Shown: one piece after another, positions 10,593-23,175 of the stretch
Layout of the letters: each line of letters starts with the position of its first letter
How positions within the stretch are numbered: the stretch's first letter is position 1
Assembly (NCBI RefSeq): GCF_000143415.4
Contig: NW_003314403.1
Location: 66,316 to 130,315, forward strand
Direction: 5' to 3'
From: Selaginella moellendorffii
Lineage: Eukaryota; Streptophyta; Lycopodiopsida; Selaginellales; Selaginellaceae
DNA length: 64,000 nt
Notes under the pieces: model-generated
Databases searched by the model: none
What the model was told of the DNA's origin: nothing
What the model saw: the letters and a program-made list of their open reading frames with translations, nothing else
Made by a program: the position numbers and the translations under genes

Positions 10593-13200
10593 AATGTTAA
10601 AGAAGAAATCATGGTACAACCCACAATATCCTTCTCAATACATATAGAATTCAAACTCCATAATGCCAAAGCTAATAAAGAGCATTTCTGCATCAATCCA
10701 AAAGCTAAGCATAATGGAGCTATGCCCAACAAGTGATCACCAAACGATCCTCCATGAATCCATCTACAACAAGACGTAACTCACTTCATAACAAGCATAA
10801 GAAGAATCATCAATGATCAATATATTCCAACTTAAATCCAATAAGGACTCAACATTGCCAATATCGATCATTAACTCTTTTTTTCATAGAGTTAGTATAG
10901 TTTATGACTGAATCACTTTTCAAGGAAAAGCCAAAACTCAACCCTCTATTAAATAATCTCGTCAAGAACACAACTAACTCAACTTGCCACTTAGTTCATT
11001 TGAACATTAACACAATTGTTAACTAGCAAATGTATGAATACCAACAACACAAAGAAGTTAAATCATCAACACTATCTTCATCAAAACTAATAAAACTTAA
11101 TATCAATCCTTGGAAGGATATCTCATTTCACTCAGATCTCAATATTAACAATGTCAATGATAAGGCATCACTTTAATGCCATCAACACCAGAACAAAGCT
11201 AAAAAAAAGCAAAAGTAAATCACCACTCAAAATTCTTTAACAACCAAGCTAACCAAAGTCAAAGATACTTTACTCAGTATCCGAGACTAATCCTTCAACA
11301 ACACTCAGCTACAAATAACACATCATTAAGGAGTGATTCGCCATATCCAAGACTCAATAAAATTTAACACTATGAACTAAATGCCACCAAATGATATTGA
11401 CAAAGGTAGAGTCGATATGCCAACATGGAAAACCTATATAAAACTAACAATACGATCCTTTGCAACACCATCCGGTAAAGCAAGCCCATCACTGCTAAAT
11501 CATCATTGAGCAAAGCAAGTGTAAACAATCCTTAACAAAGTTTATAAGCAATCATTAGTCGTAGAGCAACCAACAATCACTCTTCAACTTGTTTTCACAA
11601 GACCCAACACTAAACTCATGTCATCGAGTTATATACTTGTCCAACATGAACGTAATACCCCAGGTACGAGATAAAGGTTCATAAACAAGCACAAACTAAA
11701 TGACCACTCGAATCCAACTCATCCACAATAAGCTTACCAACTTGTTTAGCCAATAGCTTTGAGCATGCCTTGAAGAGGCTAGTTATGCATGACCAACACT
11801 TAGTCGAAACTAAAGTGAAGACCATGAGATGGACTCATATTGGTACACAACCTCTTCATAGACAAAGCTATGGTATGGGTACTAACATCTCAAACTCAAA
11901 CAACTAAGTTGGATATCAACATCCTCAGCTAAGGCGCAAAGCTACAAGACCAAATGAAGATTAGTGAGAGCTCACTACTCTTATAGAGTCTTAACAAAAT
12001 GCAAAGTGCAACTTACCAATAAATATAACGCTAAAGAGGAAAAGCACAAGGGTCACCTTTCTTAGAAAAGCACAACGGCCACTTTTCTATGCCAACTCCA
12101 GACTCTATCCAACTTAATTGCTTTAGCCCCAAAAGTTAATATTCCTTTCGAGTTGCATCATATAAACTGTACTGGCTTACAAAAACAGAATGGTTTTTGA
12201 GCAAAGTAATCAACAGATCGGCCATTGGAAAAGTTTATGAAAATTCATGGAAAATTTTCCATCCTAGAGAAAGAATAACTCTCAGTTTAGGAATACAAAC
12301 TTTCAAGACTACCTACAACTTCACATAGGTTCATTTCAATACTAATTCTCATGACCCATAGTATGCTTAAGCTTCGAACATCTTTGCCCATCTAACTAAT
12401 TTCCAACACAGATATCCGCAAAGTGCAAAATGAACATCCAAGGCTTGATCACGAAAACCACATATTTGGATATCCACATTGCACTAACACTCTTCTTCAA
12501 TTACCTCCAAAATCCAATGTGAAGCCTAAACACTAACAAGAAAAATGGTATAGAAAATCAAGGTCCAAGGAAAATTCCTCATCACTCGAAATAATAATGC
12601 CACTTCCACTAACACAAGTGCTAGCAATGTCAATGCCTCAACTATACACCTTTTCCATCTAACAATCTACTTCAAGTGCTAACAAATCAACCAATGAGCT
12701 ATAGTAAATGAATGCTATAACCCTTTTCTAACACCTCATAGGCAAACTCTCAAGGAAACAAGATACCAACTTAAGCTTAGCATAATGGACCACCATCAAG
12801 AATCTAGTCAAAGCTACTACAATGCTACTATATGTAAGTAGACTAGCTTCACTATCAACCACTTTGGGGTTGATCATCATTTACCCAAGCAACTTCGTAA
12901 ACACATTGCTCATTATCACATGGATATGATATAAGTATCACAATGAATTGATCATCAATTAAGCAACACCACTGGTGGATCCACCTTTATCCAGCTAGCT
13001 TCACTATCAACCACTTTGGGGTTGATCATCATTTACCCAAGCAACTTCGTAAACACATTGCTCATTATCACATGGATATGATATAAGTATCACAATGAAT
13101 TGATCATCAATTAAGCAACACCACTAGTGGATCCACCTTTATCCAGCTTTATGGTGTTTGACAAAGTTGCATCATATTGAGGTCAAAAGAACATCCCAAT
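10593..13200 (+). other. AT-rich non-coding stretch (probably 5' part of R2)
   Basis: No open frame and no recognisable domain. Composition is AT-rich and unlike element P. Position upstream of the R2 reverse transcriptase suggests decayed LTR/gag sequence, but no motif proves it. It contains one tandem duplication, listed separately. Confidence 0.45.
12843..13146. repeat. 152-bp tandem duplication
   Basis: Two adjacent units, 12843-12994 and 12995-13146, each starting CTAGCTTCACTATC and ending with CCTTTATCCAG. They are near-identical, so the duplication is much younger than the surrounding decayed element. Confidence 0.9.
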
Positions 13201-13459
13201 TTGTCCTTCCAGTTACAAAAGCACTTCTCAAAAGATTGGGATGCTAAGTTCTTAATTGCAAGAGCCGCTCAAAAAGTAGCTAAGAAGGGATATCAGGTGA
13301 TGGAAGCTGAGGGCAATGGTGACTCAATTTGAATTGGTGATAGGGTTGATCTTGTATTAAAGGAGATATTAGAGTTATTAGTGTGGAATTAGAATATCTT
13401 TCTGAAGGATTTGCCACTAGGGCTACCTCTTAGCCGTGAGGTTAATCATTGAATTGAGG

Positions 13460-14564
13460 TTGTTCTAGGTTTTAAACCACCTATGAAAACTCTATATCAT
13501 TTAAACATAAAAAAGATGGTTGAACTCAATAAGCAATTTATGAAGCTTCTTGACAAAGGTCATATCCGAACAAGCAAGTCACTTTATGGAATGTTGGTTC
13601 TTTTTGTTATGAAAAAGGATGGAACAATGAGGATATGTATTGATTATTAGGCTTTCAACAAAATCATAGTCAAAAATAGTTATCCTTTGCTTCATATTGA
13701 TAACTTGTTTGACCAACTATTAAAGGCTAAGTATTTTATGAGACTTGATTTGTGGTCTGGGTATCAGTGGCAAATTAGGATGTGGAAAAAATAACCTTTA
13801 AAACTCGGTATGGATCCTATGAGTTCTTTGTCATATTATTTGGGTTATGCAATGTTTCAACAACATTCAGCACTATGATGGATAGAATATTCAGAAATTA
13901 TTTGGACACATTTATTTTCTTATATATCAACAATATTCTAGTCTTTAATGAAATGTTAGAGGATCATTTGAAACACTTGGAGCTAGTGTTTTAGAAGTTG
14001 CGTGAACACAAACTATATACTAAATAATATAAATGTGCTTTTGGACAGTTATACATGAACTTTCTTAGGTATATAGTTGGTGGTGGTATAATTGAGGTGG
14101 ATCCAAAGAAGGTGCAAGTGGTGAAGTTTTGGGATGTTCCAACCACTATATCAAATGTTTGTTCCTTTCTTAGTTTGGTGGGATACTATCGTAAGTTTAT
14201 TCGCAAGTTTGCAAGAATTGCTTTTCCATTGACTGTGTTAATGAAGGGTAATATACCATTTTATTGGACACTAACTTGTCAACATGCTTTTATATGATTG
14301 AAGGAAATCTTGACTATGGTTTGTGTTATTAAGATCCCAAATCTTGATAAACCCTTCAAAGTGCATGATGGATCTACCTATGCTATAGATGTCGTGTTGC
14401 AACAAGATTGTGACAATGTGATTAATGGTATGCTAAGATGACACACTTGTCCGATTGCATTTTATTCCAAGAAACCCAATAAAGATAGCCAACGCATGAG
14501 AAAGAAATGTTTGCTATAGTGTTGGCATTGGAATATAGAAACATTATTTGAATGGACATACCAA
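13460..14564 (+). pseudogene. R2 reverse transcriptase and start of RNase H
   Basis: Reads as gypsy reverse transcriptase with stops: KKDGTMRICIDY, then a TAG, FNKIIVKNSYPLLHIDNLFDQL, FMRLDL, KTRYGSYEFFVILFGLCN. The catalytic YxDD box reads YINN (about 13924-13935), so activity is lost. It continues through FLSLVGYYRKFIRKFARIA into an RNase H-like DGSTYAIDVVLQQD, and is cut by copy B at 14564. Confidence 0.85.
14561..14564. repeat. Target-site duplication CCAA (left)
   Basis: Matches 26095-26098. The reconstructed empty site reads as continuous R2 sequence with only one CCAA. Confidence 0.85.
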
Positions 14565-14588
14565 AAGCTCTATTTCGTTAAAGTGGGA
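14565..14588 (+). repeat. Terminal inverted repeat, copy B left
   Basis: AAGCTCTATTTCGTTAAAG plus five more bases; exact inverse of 26071-26094. Just inside, TGGGAATTGTCATTATCCCA forms a small hairpin not found at the other end. Confidence 0.95.
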
Positions 14589-15006
14589 ATTGTCATTATC
14601 CCACTTGTAAAATAAGGTTTCCAAACCTTTATATAGTATATAAATATAACAAAATTCAACTGCATTGAGGCACATGCCATTTTATTTTAAACAAGGAAAT
14701 GTCTACTCAATCACTTCTCCTCCCCCTGCCACTACTTCACCTCTCTCTTCTCCTTGTCATCGTCGTCCAATTTCTTTCCATCCTTTTAATATTGGCTCAG
14801 TTGCTCCGAGTCTAGGTGGAGCCCAAGTCCCCATTCAATCTTTACTTTCCCATTATTAATAAAACAACTTCGTAGACTTCCAATAACATGCTGTAACACT
14901 TCTAGTATAATGCAAATCCTCTCAAAGAATTGTCTTTTAATATTAATACAATGGCATGGAACCCCATGCCATAATAAGTTACATTTTTAAATAAATACAT
15001 GCCATC
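14589..15006. other. Left subterminal region of copy B
   Basis: Non-coding. Includes a palindrome-family site at 14950-14972 (GGCATGGAACCCCATGCC) and AT-rich sequence matching copy C 45374-45791. The ORF at 14665-14859 is not supported by any domain. Confidence 0.55.
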
Positions 15007-15868
15007 TCAGACTGTTATTTTTTGCCTCCAACGCCTATACAATAATCTTGGAATTTCATCACTCTCCACACTATCAGGATTTAAACCCAATTGTAATGCC
15101 ATCTCTTCTCTAATACGTCCACGCTCATGTTCAGTGGTCGAAGAACCCATCCGGTTGAGCAGATTATGGAGATGCGGATAGTGCTTAGCTAGATAATATA
15201 CATGCCATAAATGATGACTAGTGTCTGTCCGATCAAATGGCTTCTGATATACCGTTCCATCTGCCATTTGGTTGATTTCTGCAGCCACCTCCTGGACTGG
15301 CCGGTTCTCTATCACCATCGCTCCAAGCCGTTTTGCAAAGTCCCCCAGAACATACGGTTTCTTCTCCCTAGTTTCCATACTGCAAGAGATGGGGTGCACT
15401 GCATATGTGTGCGTGTTCGCTGTAGTTTTAATCGGCGAGTCATCGATGATGAGGATTTCACTTGACCTAGCAGTCCGGTTCATCACTACAGCCTCTGGCT
15501 TGACGAAGATGGGCTTGCTACCCCTCACATGGACCATAGTCAAGCAATCCTCCTGCGTTAGGAGAAAGTCAAATGGTAATATTACTTGCGTCTGATCGTG
15601 CATCATCTGTAGCAACGTTAATGCATTGTGGCGCATCATGGATGTCCAAACTCCCAATTGCAAATTGAACCCGGCCCTCTGTTTTAAGTGTCGCATGGTC
15701 ATTATTAGATCCCGCAGTTTCTCCCGTGTGATTAATGTGAATCTGTCTCTTTTGACCAACTTGCGACCGCAGGCTTTGGAGGGTGCAATGACATTCGAGG
15801 ACGAGCCACGCTCATGGGAGAAAAGGACACCGTTTAGATCAAAAACGATACAGTACCTTCGCCGTGAC
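15007..15868 (-). CDS. FCP1/HAD-like last exon of gene 2 (copy B, open)
   Basis: About 287 residues with no stop before the natural end. The N-terminus has YCIVFDLNGVLFSH, the HAD nucleophile motif in the DLNGxL form known from a plant FCP1/TIM50-like family (the second acid is Asn, not Asp). Further blocks are LGVWTSMMRHNA, comparable to FCP1 'WSS' motifs, and EILIIDDSPIKT, the acidic HAD motif with DDS. Classical members remove phosphate from proteins; with DLN the activity here is uncertain. The exon is joined upstream through acceptor TTTCAG at 15869-15874. It may be a captured host domain. Copy C has a TGA in this exon while copy B is intact, so B preserves the better reading. Confidence 0.8.
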
Positions 15869-18800
15869 TCTGAAATGAAATGCGTCAGCATAAAAAATGG
15901 TACAAGTCAATTTTACCATATACAATATTAGCGAATGTTGCTCCCGATGGTCGTTGAGAGGGTTTTGGTCGAGGAAATGTGAAGGGCGGAAATACTCTCC
16001 TCTGCAATGTGGGGTCAATTGCATCCGATGGCGTGTGGGCACATGCCATTTCAGCTATAGACTCTGGTACAACTGGCTCAACAGTGGCATGGGGTGGTTC
16101 CGATGGCGTGTGATCACATGCCATTTCAGCTGGTGCCTCCGTTGGCAAAGTGGACATGACCGAACAGGCAGCAGGGGCGGTGTAGGGAGGTTCCAATGGC
16201 GTGTTGTCAGACGATTGGGCACACGTTGAGTCCGTTGGAAATGAGGATACGACCGGCTCGGCGGCTGGGGCGGCCTCATGTGGGTCCAATGGCGTCTGGT
16301 CACCGTCAGTTGGATACGTGGACAAGATTGACTCAGTGGTATGGGCAGCATCAAGTGGAGCGTGGTCAGCTTGCTTGGCGTTGATATGGATAGTAGCCTC
16401 CACCAGCTCTGATGACTCTTGCAGCCAAGTAGAGTCCACTGGCGGATCCATATGCATGTCCAAATATCTCCCTTCGATTGAGATGGTATCCTCCTGTGCT
16501 ACTAAAAACAAACTCATTAGCACATTGAATCGACTATACTGTATTTACCATCAACTGCTATTGAGGAACTAGGACTGATATCACTTGGGCGCACTGCTGA
16601 TTCTGAAGGATTGGACATACGTTTCGACCCTTGCTTGGCACTATCCTTCCTCGACACTAAAGGCTAGAGTTTGTAAATTCAACTGAATAATCTCTACTTA
16701 CCATTTGCTCTACGACCTACATGGACAATGTTAGAAATGGTAAAAGGTTAGGAATGGATGTACTATTATTTACCTGATGGTTTGTCTTGTATGACCTTCC
16801 TCCGCTGCTCTTTGGCCACCTCAGGCTGGCCATCGTCGTCATCATCGTCGTCGTCGTTATTGTGATCGTCACCATTGTGAGGACCATCCAAGTCCTCTTC
16901 GTCCTCCTCTTCTTTGTCCTCCTCTTCGTCCTTCTGCTCTTCCTGCTCATTATCTTTCTCTGGCTCCTCATCCCCCTCCTGCATTTCTTCCATAGGCTGC
17001 TCAGGCTGGATGGCTTGTTCTTCCAGGACCATCTTGGGAAAATCATCTGGCCGAGTCTCCATCTCAAAATACAAGACATCCATAGCCTGTTTTAGTGCGT
17101 GACCTAGGACCGTATCCTCACCCGACTGTCTTCACATGGTTTCTGCACGTTCTTGCACCCTTCGAAGACGACGAGATGAGAAAAACGTGGCCCTGACTTG
17201 AAAAGCTTCCCTCATCCATTGTACCTCTCCATTGAGATTGGGGAAGGGGAGTCCGCCATAGGAATCTGAGTCATGAGGTGGTGACTGCCTGCTTTCACTC
17301 AGCCCTTGATCTGCAATGAATGGCATGAGCACACACGCCATAACCGCGAGGCATTACCTATCATCTTTTCGTTGCCCTTCTTCCTTTTCGAATCAAACGC
17401 CTCTGATCTCGACGACTGTCCAACGTGCTTTCGCTTTTTATGACCACTGTCAGTTTGAGCTTGGCTGGTGCTTGCCTATTTTGCCTTTGAAGAAGTTTCT
17501 CCTGCAAGGAATGGCATGAGACCACACGCCATTGCAAATATAATTTGTACCTCCTTTTTTCCTATTGCTTGTTTGTTTGTCCTTCTTCGACGCGCCACCA
17601 GTGCGCTTTTCAGTCCTCGTGTCTGAATATTCACAACGATCTATAATTAAAATGGCGTGAGGCCTCACGTGACCTTACCTTGTGCAAGTTGTGAGCTCGG
17701 CCCAACATGGGTATCTTCAACAGTAGCTGTTAACGCCGTTTCAGCATCTGGGGGTGGCCACGCTCCTGCATACAGAGCTTGTGAGATAACATTTAAACTT
17801 AAAGTGTGTACTCACCAGGTTCACAAAGAAGATACTGTTTTTCTTTGGCAATTGTAATTATATGCTTCATTGAAGTCACCTCTTCAATGGAGTTTGTCAC
17901 CGCAACACACGGGACACCCTTGAGTAGTGCGGCTCGAAAGAATAGTCCGCCGCAGTTGTACTCGACAACGCATTTGCCCTTGGAGTCGGAAGCAGGTGAC
18001 CCACCCGCTATTGCGTTGAAGACCCAGCTGAGCATTTCCCATGCTGCACCTGGAGCTTTCTTTGGATTCAAAAGCTCCATAGCCGTCTTCAGTTCCTCAG
18101 GCACGGGTAAATTGACCTCCCTCAGATCAATTCGATTGGCCTTGTCGAACGAAGCTGGGAAGTCACTCCAGTCCCACTCTGCTGCAGGACCAATAACAAG
18201 GGCGAGTGTGAAGATGCGGACATTCGTCGGTATCTTCTTCTTAGCCATTATCCCATGGATCTCCCGCATCTCCTTGCCTTTCAACCGAGCCTTCACCTCG
18301 TTCAAGGCCTTCCAGAACTTGTGATAGGATTCGCAGTCGTAGATCATATAGTGGACTGAAGATTCCACCTCCGCAAGTCCCACCATTAAGTCAATGATGG
18401 AGCTGACTTCGTCTGCATGAGTGATCTCCTCATTTGTGAAGTCCATCGCACAAAAGATGTTCTTGACCTACTCATCTCCGCGGGAAACGATGCTCCTCCA
18501 CCTTTGATCCTCATCCGAATTCAAGTATACCCGGTAAGGTTCTCGATAGGCCTCTGCTGCGGGGTCGAGCTGTTTCTGAAGCCGGCGGTCGACATCAATC
18601 TTAATGAAATTTGGATACTGATCCAACTTCTCAGCTTTACTTTTCGTGGCATCCCGCAGCAGATCGATGAACTTGGGGGCCCCCTTCACGTACTCGTCGA
18701 TGTCTTCATTTGACAACTCCAGCGCTTCCATCATCTCTTGCGTGGTGTCGATGCTCACCCTCTCCACGGCCACTTGCTCGAAGATCCAATCCTTCAATAG

Positions 18801-20614
18801 CGCACGAGCTCTCAGAGTCGTGCACAAGTCCTCGTATGTCACAATATGGCCGGGAGTCATTTTGGTCTTGTTGAAGACTACCTCACCACGTAGAAGAGCA
18901 TTAGCCACTGTCAGAAGGTCGTTGTCGTCTAGAGACCGCGAGAAACGCAAGGCGTTGAGCTTCAAATCATTGGGCTTCCGGCCGTCCTCCACACCCATTG
19001 AGTTTGGCAACTCCCCGTCATGGTGCATCCTCAGCACATCTACCCATTTGTCAAAAACAACTTTTGTCGCGAGTAGAATGTTATGGATGCTGAGTGTGTC
19101 ATTGACCCCCAGTGTTTTCGAGAGAAGACTCGAGAATTCCCGCAATGGAAATGGCATGAGGCCACATGCTATGCCACATGCAACGAGGCTTACCTGCCAG
19201 GCGCTAGTTGCTAGTGCACGTCCTTGTCCTGGTTTTTGTGGCTTCTTCAGTTGAACCCAGAGCTTCCGTGTTTGTGCCAATGTCTTGTGCAGACCCGATT
19301 TGTAGCACGTTTCTTGCTTGACATTCTGCGCGTGGGAGATGTATATGATAGATCGGAGGGGCGAGTTGCCTTTTATCAGGCGGACAACTCTTGTCTTGAA
19401 GACTTTCTTCACCTCCTCGCCCACCATAATATCCACAACTATCTCTTGCATCGCCAAGCTAGAATGCTACTCGGAGATGGCATAGAACCGGATGTTCTGA
19501 TCGTCCAACACCTTCCTATTGATCAAGTCTGGAAACCTCGTCTCGCCCTTCATTGTTCGGTAGTAGGGGATCACGTCTGCGATGTCGGGTGTTACTGGAC
19601 TTGCCAGCATCTTCTGCTTCAGTTTCTCCACCCACTCATCAGATACTAGCCTGTGGTTGTATTTGCTTTGGATGTCGATACGGCTCACGTCGATTGTATA
19701 TACTTTGTTGGAATAGTAACAAGTACTATTATCTGTGATGATTTTTGCTGCCTCTTCTTGTTCTTTCTGCTCTTTGCGGCTCTTCTTTTTGGTGGGTGTA
19801 GTGTTCGAACCCGAGGCAATGGCATCACTGAGTAGCTTCTTTTTTGGAGCAGGAGAGTCGGACGTCGGCTTGAGCTTGACCACCCTTTTTTGCTTCGAGG
19901 TAGTTTCCAGATCGACCCCCTTCCCCTTTGCTTCGCGAACTGGAGTCACTCTCAATGGCTCAATGTTGGAATATAGTTTTTGAACATCGCCGTAGGTGAG
20001 GTCCGTGGATTCCATGTGATCTTCATAGACCCGCAGCGTCTTTGAAATTGTGGGCCTCCTGGACAACCTCTCCCTAGCTCCCTCTAGGAATTTCTCATAG
20101 CCGCTGCCCCCCTGCGGGAAGCCGCTAGGATGTGCAAGGTGGATCTTGAAGGCAGACGCTGTCTCTACCACAAGTGCCAGTCCATATTCTTGCATGGAAC
20201 TGCATGGAGTGTCTGTCACTTGGATGAGGATCCCCATGCATTCTTTTCTCCCACCATCTGTGTTGTACAGCCTCAGATCCTCGCCTTCCATCCCGAAAGT
20301 CCAACTGGTGAGCTCCTCCCCCTTCTCTGCATCCACATTGACAGTGGCTGGAAGAAGAACGCAATTCCTCGCCTGTTCAGAAATGCACAACAATTAGAGC
20401 TGACAGATGAAAAGCTAGTAGCTGGAAATAACGTGAGGCCACACGCCATTCACCACTGCATTAGATGTCTTGAGGCTGCATCCTAAGATGGCGTGAGGCT
20501 ACACGCCATCTGTAACCGGACTGCACTCGAGAGCCCAATCGGTGCATGCCAATGTTGCTACTGAATGGCATGTGGCCTCATGCCATTTTCTACTTGGCCT
20601 AAAAGACTTACCAT
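15007..20614 (-). pseudogene. Element P gene 2: ParB-like / methyltransferase-like / acidic / FCP1-like protein (copy B)
   Basis: Same exon layout as copy C. The start is probably ATG 20614-20612, at once followed by an intron (20611-20373), then the main exon from 20372. Two nonsense changes, TAG at 19467-19469 and at 18468-18470, replace CAG codons of copy C. The acceptor of the next intron is GG instead of AG (19140-19141). The ParB-like, methyltransferase-like and acidic parts are otherwise well kept, including the stretch that copy C lost. Palindrome sites fall in introns at about 19150, 17650, 17510 and 17319, and in the coding exon at 16028-16050 and 16102-16125. Probably non-functional as a whole protein. 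Confidence 0.8.
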
Positions 20615-20819
20615 TTGAAGCCGAATGGAGGCGTGACAACCGGACTCGCTGGCGAATGTGCACTGTGTGTGCAGCGGATCGTAGCAGCAAGGCTACTCTG
20701 CCACTTACAGTTGGAGAGTGGCGCTGAAATCTCCCGGGATGCCAAGTGGGCTGCGTGTGGGTGGCGGAGTGGGCGGCGGAGTTGGCGGCGAAGTTACAAA
20801 CTGGGTGTGTCTTGAAGTG

Positions 20820-20960
20820 GACGCCGATGCACACGAGCGCGATGCGAGCGCGAGTGTGATGCAAGCGCGAGTGTGATGCAAGCGCGAGTGGACGCCGATG
20901 CACACGAGAAACCTGTAGAGAAGTGGGAGCGCGAGTGGGAGCGCGATGCGAGCGCGAGTA
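20820..20960. repeat. GCGCGAGTG minisatellite patch (copy B)
   Basis: Imperfect units such as GCGCGAGTGTGATGCAA and GAGCGCGAGTGG, repeated near the gene 2 start. Also at 39460-39605 (C) and 62530-62660 (D), with unit numbers differing between copies. Confidence 0.75.
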
Positions 20961-21865
20961 CGAAGCAAAATGCAAAACCTAACCTCACACGCGCGAAATG
21001 TCACGACAGTTGGTAATCCCGCCACGTCATCATTCCTCGGACTTGGGCGCCACCATTAATTTCTGGATCAGCGCGCGCATGCGTGAAATCCAAAAGAAAT
21101 CCGCAATGTCATCATTCCTCGGACTGCATGCATGCGAAATCCAAAAGAAAGATCATGATTGGGATATCATTTAATACCCTCGCTATATTTATACCATGCA
21201 TGATTGGATATTCCAAAGCATCTTGTATTTCCAAAAATGCCAGATGTTCAGCTAAATAAATTGTCAGAGGATTTGATGTGACGTTCAAGCGTGTGGGCTC
21301 ATGCAATTTTGATCCCAAAAAATGCACCAAAAAATGCTCGGCGTCATCTGGCGTTATCTCTTGAATGGCGTGGGGCCGCATGCCATTTTCAAGAGCACAT
21401 AGGAGTATATTCCTAGAATATTCTGACACGCGCGAGATTCTTTTGAGTTTCCTGGAGATCCAACCGTTAGATCGCAACTAGATTTTACAGAATGGTATAT
21501 AATGTCCTTCTTGATGACCCTGCAAAGAAGCATCTCGATCGGACACCACATGAGACCACACGAGCCTTACAATGTTTCAGGGGCATTTGCCATAGATCCG
21601 ACCGTTATTTTGCTCCAAGATTCTACAGTTTGGTGTGCATTGACCTTTCCATCGACACTGCAAAGGGACATCACAATCAGATGCGGGATCACAAGAAACC
21701 AACTTCACTAACTCTGGTTTCACCAAGATATACGTAAGGAGTTATGAAATGAAAGGACCCTCTCTATTGAAATGTGTTTATGGTCCTAGGGGCATTGTGA
21801 CATATCAAAGGATTTTACATCAAGTTTTGTATTTGCATGTTTATCAAGACTGAATTGCTAAACAC

Positions 21866-21890
21866 TAAACCCTAAACCCTAACCCTAAAC
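21866..21890. promoter_or_regulatory. Telo-box / telomere-like repeats (copy B)
   Basis: About three and a half CCCTAAA-type units (CTAAACCCTAAACCCTAACC). In plants AAACCCTAA is a known promoter 'telo-box'; the stretch is too short to be a telomere. It is present at the same place in C and D. Confidence 0.75.
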
Positions 21891-22659
21891 ATGTGGCAAA
21901 TGCTGCGTGAAGAAAGATGCCCTTTCTGGGCAAATGCTGTAAGAGGCAGATTCCGAGCAGATGTATCTCAGGCCAGCGAAGGGGACAAACGAAAGCTAGC
22001 TATAAACATGACGGGATGCAAATAGATTACTAGGCTGGTCCTGCGAAAATCAAAAACCATAATTGAAAACATTGAAAATGCGAAAAGAAAGGTTTATAAT
22101 ATTTTTGAATTTTAAGCAACCAAATGAATGTAAGTAGGGCATGTGTTTGTAAGTTTAAAAATGCCTCAACCACTTAAATTCCCAAGTAAATAAAGCTGTT
22201 TCTATTTTTGGTACAGGTAAACTTTATAGCGTGTGGGCTCATGCAATTTTGAACCCAAAAATGCACCAAAAGATGCTCGACTAGCATTATTCTTTGAATG
22301 GCATGTGGCCTTATATTGCCATAAATGGACGTACACACACAGCATAATTATTCCTTTACACGGCGAATAATCTTGGCGCGGATCGCTGACATGGCATGGC
22401 AAAGTTCGAATCACTGACATGGCACAGCTGGATCGAGGCAAGGACATGATGTGACAAAGTTCAACCTCCGACAGCAAAGTCTAGAAGCTACTCAGTTTGA
22501 AATTTGTCAGAGGAATCATAAGATCTGGTTTGTCAGAGGATTTGATGTGACGTTCAAGCGTGTGTTATTTTTGAATTCTCGAACTCATTCCTAGGTCTAT
22601 CATTTTTGTGCGCCGTGTTCTTGGTTCCGCTGAGCGTAGTGAGCGCTGCTTGTGTAAGC

Positions 22660-22830
22660 GGCGTTGTGAGTTGTGGTTTATGCGTCTACAAGCGGTTGCG
22701 GCATTGCGAGCGCCATTGCGAGCGGCAGTTTATGCGAGTGGCAGTTTGTGCGAGCGGCGCTACGAGCAGTTGCGGTGTTGCGAGCGGTGCTACGAGTAGT
22801 TGCGGTGTTGTGAGCGGCACTGTCTTTGGT
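22660..22830. repeat. GCGAGCGGC minisatellite patch (copy B)
   Basis: Repeats such as TACGAGCAGTTGCGGTGTTGCGAGCGG on a 15-30 base rhythm. Also at about 37720-37900 in C and 59810-59990 in D. Low-complexity ORFs here (Ala/Ser/Arg/Gly rich) are by-products of the repeat. Confidence 0.75.
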
Positions 22831-23175
22831 GTGGCTACCGCTTCCTCTTGATATTCGGCACTTGTGCTTCCTGGTATGTTCACCATGGAATGGTTTAGGA
22901 CCACATTTAGAAATGGCATGAGGCCACATGCCATCTTGGGCCCTTGCAATTTCATGGCTAGCGTATTGTCATGTATGTTTTTACTTGCCTGCAGCTGTGT
23001 GTATATCAAGATGGCATGAGGCCTCATGCCAATTTTGTGAATGCGAAATTTCACGTGGGTGTCAATAGCATGTTTGAATAATGGCATGTGGCCTCATGCT
23101 ATTTGGTATGTTATGATTTAGGCCATTCTCCAATCATTTTTTGTATGGTCTTAACTTCTTTTCTGCACTTTCAGA

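Larger units (their letters stand above)
20615..23175. promoter_or_regulatory. Divergent intergenic region of copy B
   Basis: Lies between the start of gene 2 (minus) and gene 1 (plus), so it should contain both promoters. Holds telo-box-like repeats (21866-21890), two GC-rich minisatellite patches (about 20820-20960 and 22660-22830) and several palindromes. The conserved ORFs here (for example 21492-21737) have no recognised domain, and conservation is at the DNA level across copies, so I do not call them genes. Confidence 0.6.

Noticed and set aside
21492-21737. 81-codon ORF in the intergenic region (also in C and twice in D)
   Set aside because: Conserved as DNA along with the surrounding non-coding sequence; no motif, and overlapping frames are equally open.
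22606-22851. Cys/Ala-rich ORFs in the GC-rich patch
   Set aside because: Low-complexity by-product of the GCGAGCGGC repeat, with length differing between copies.
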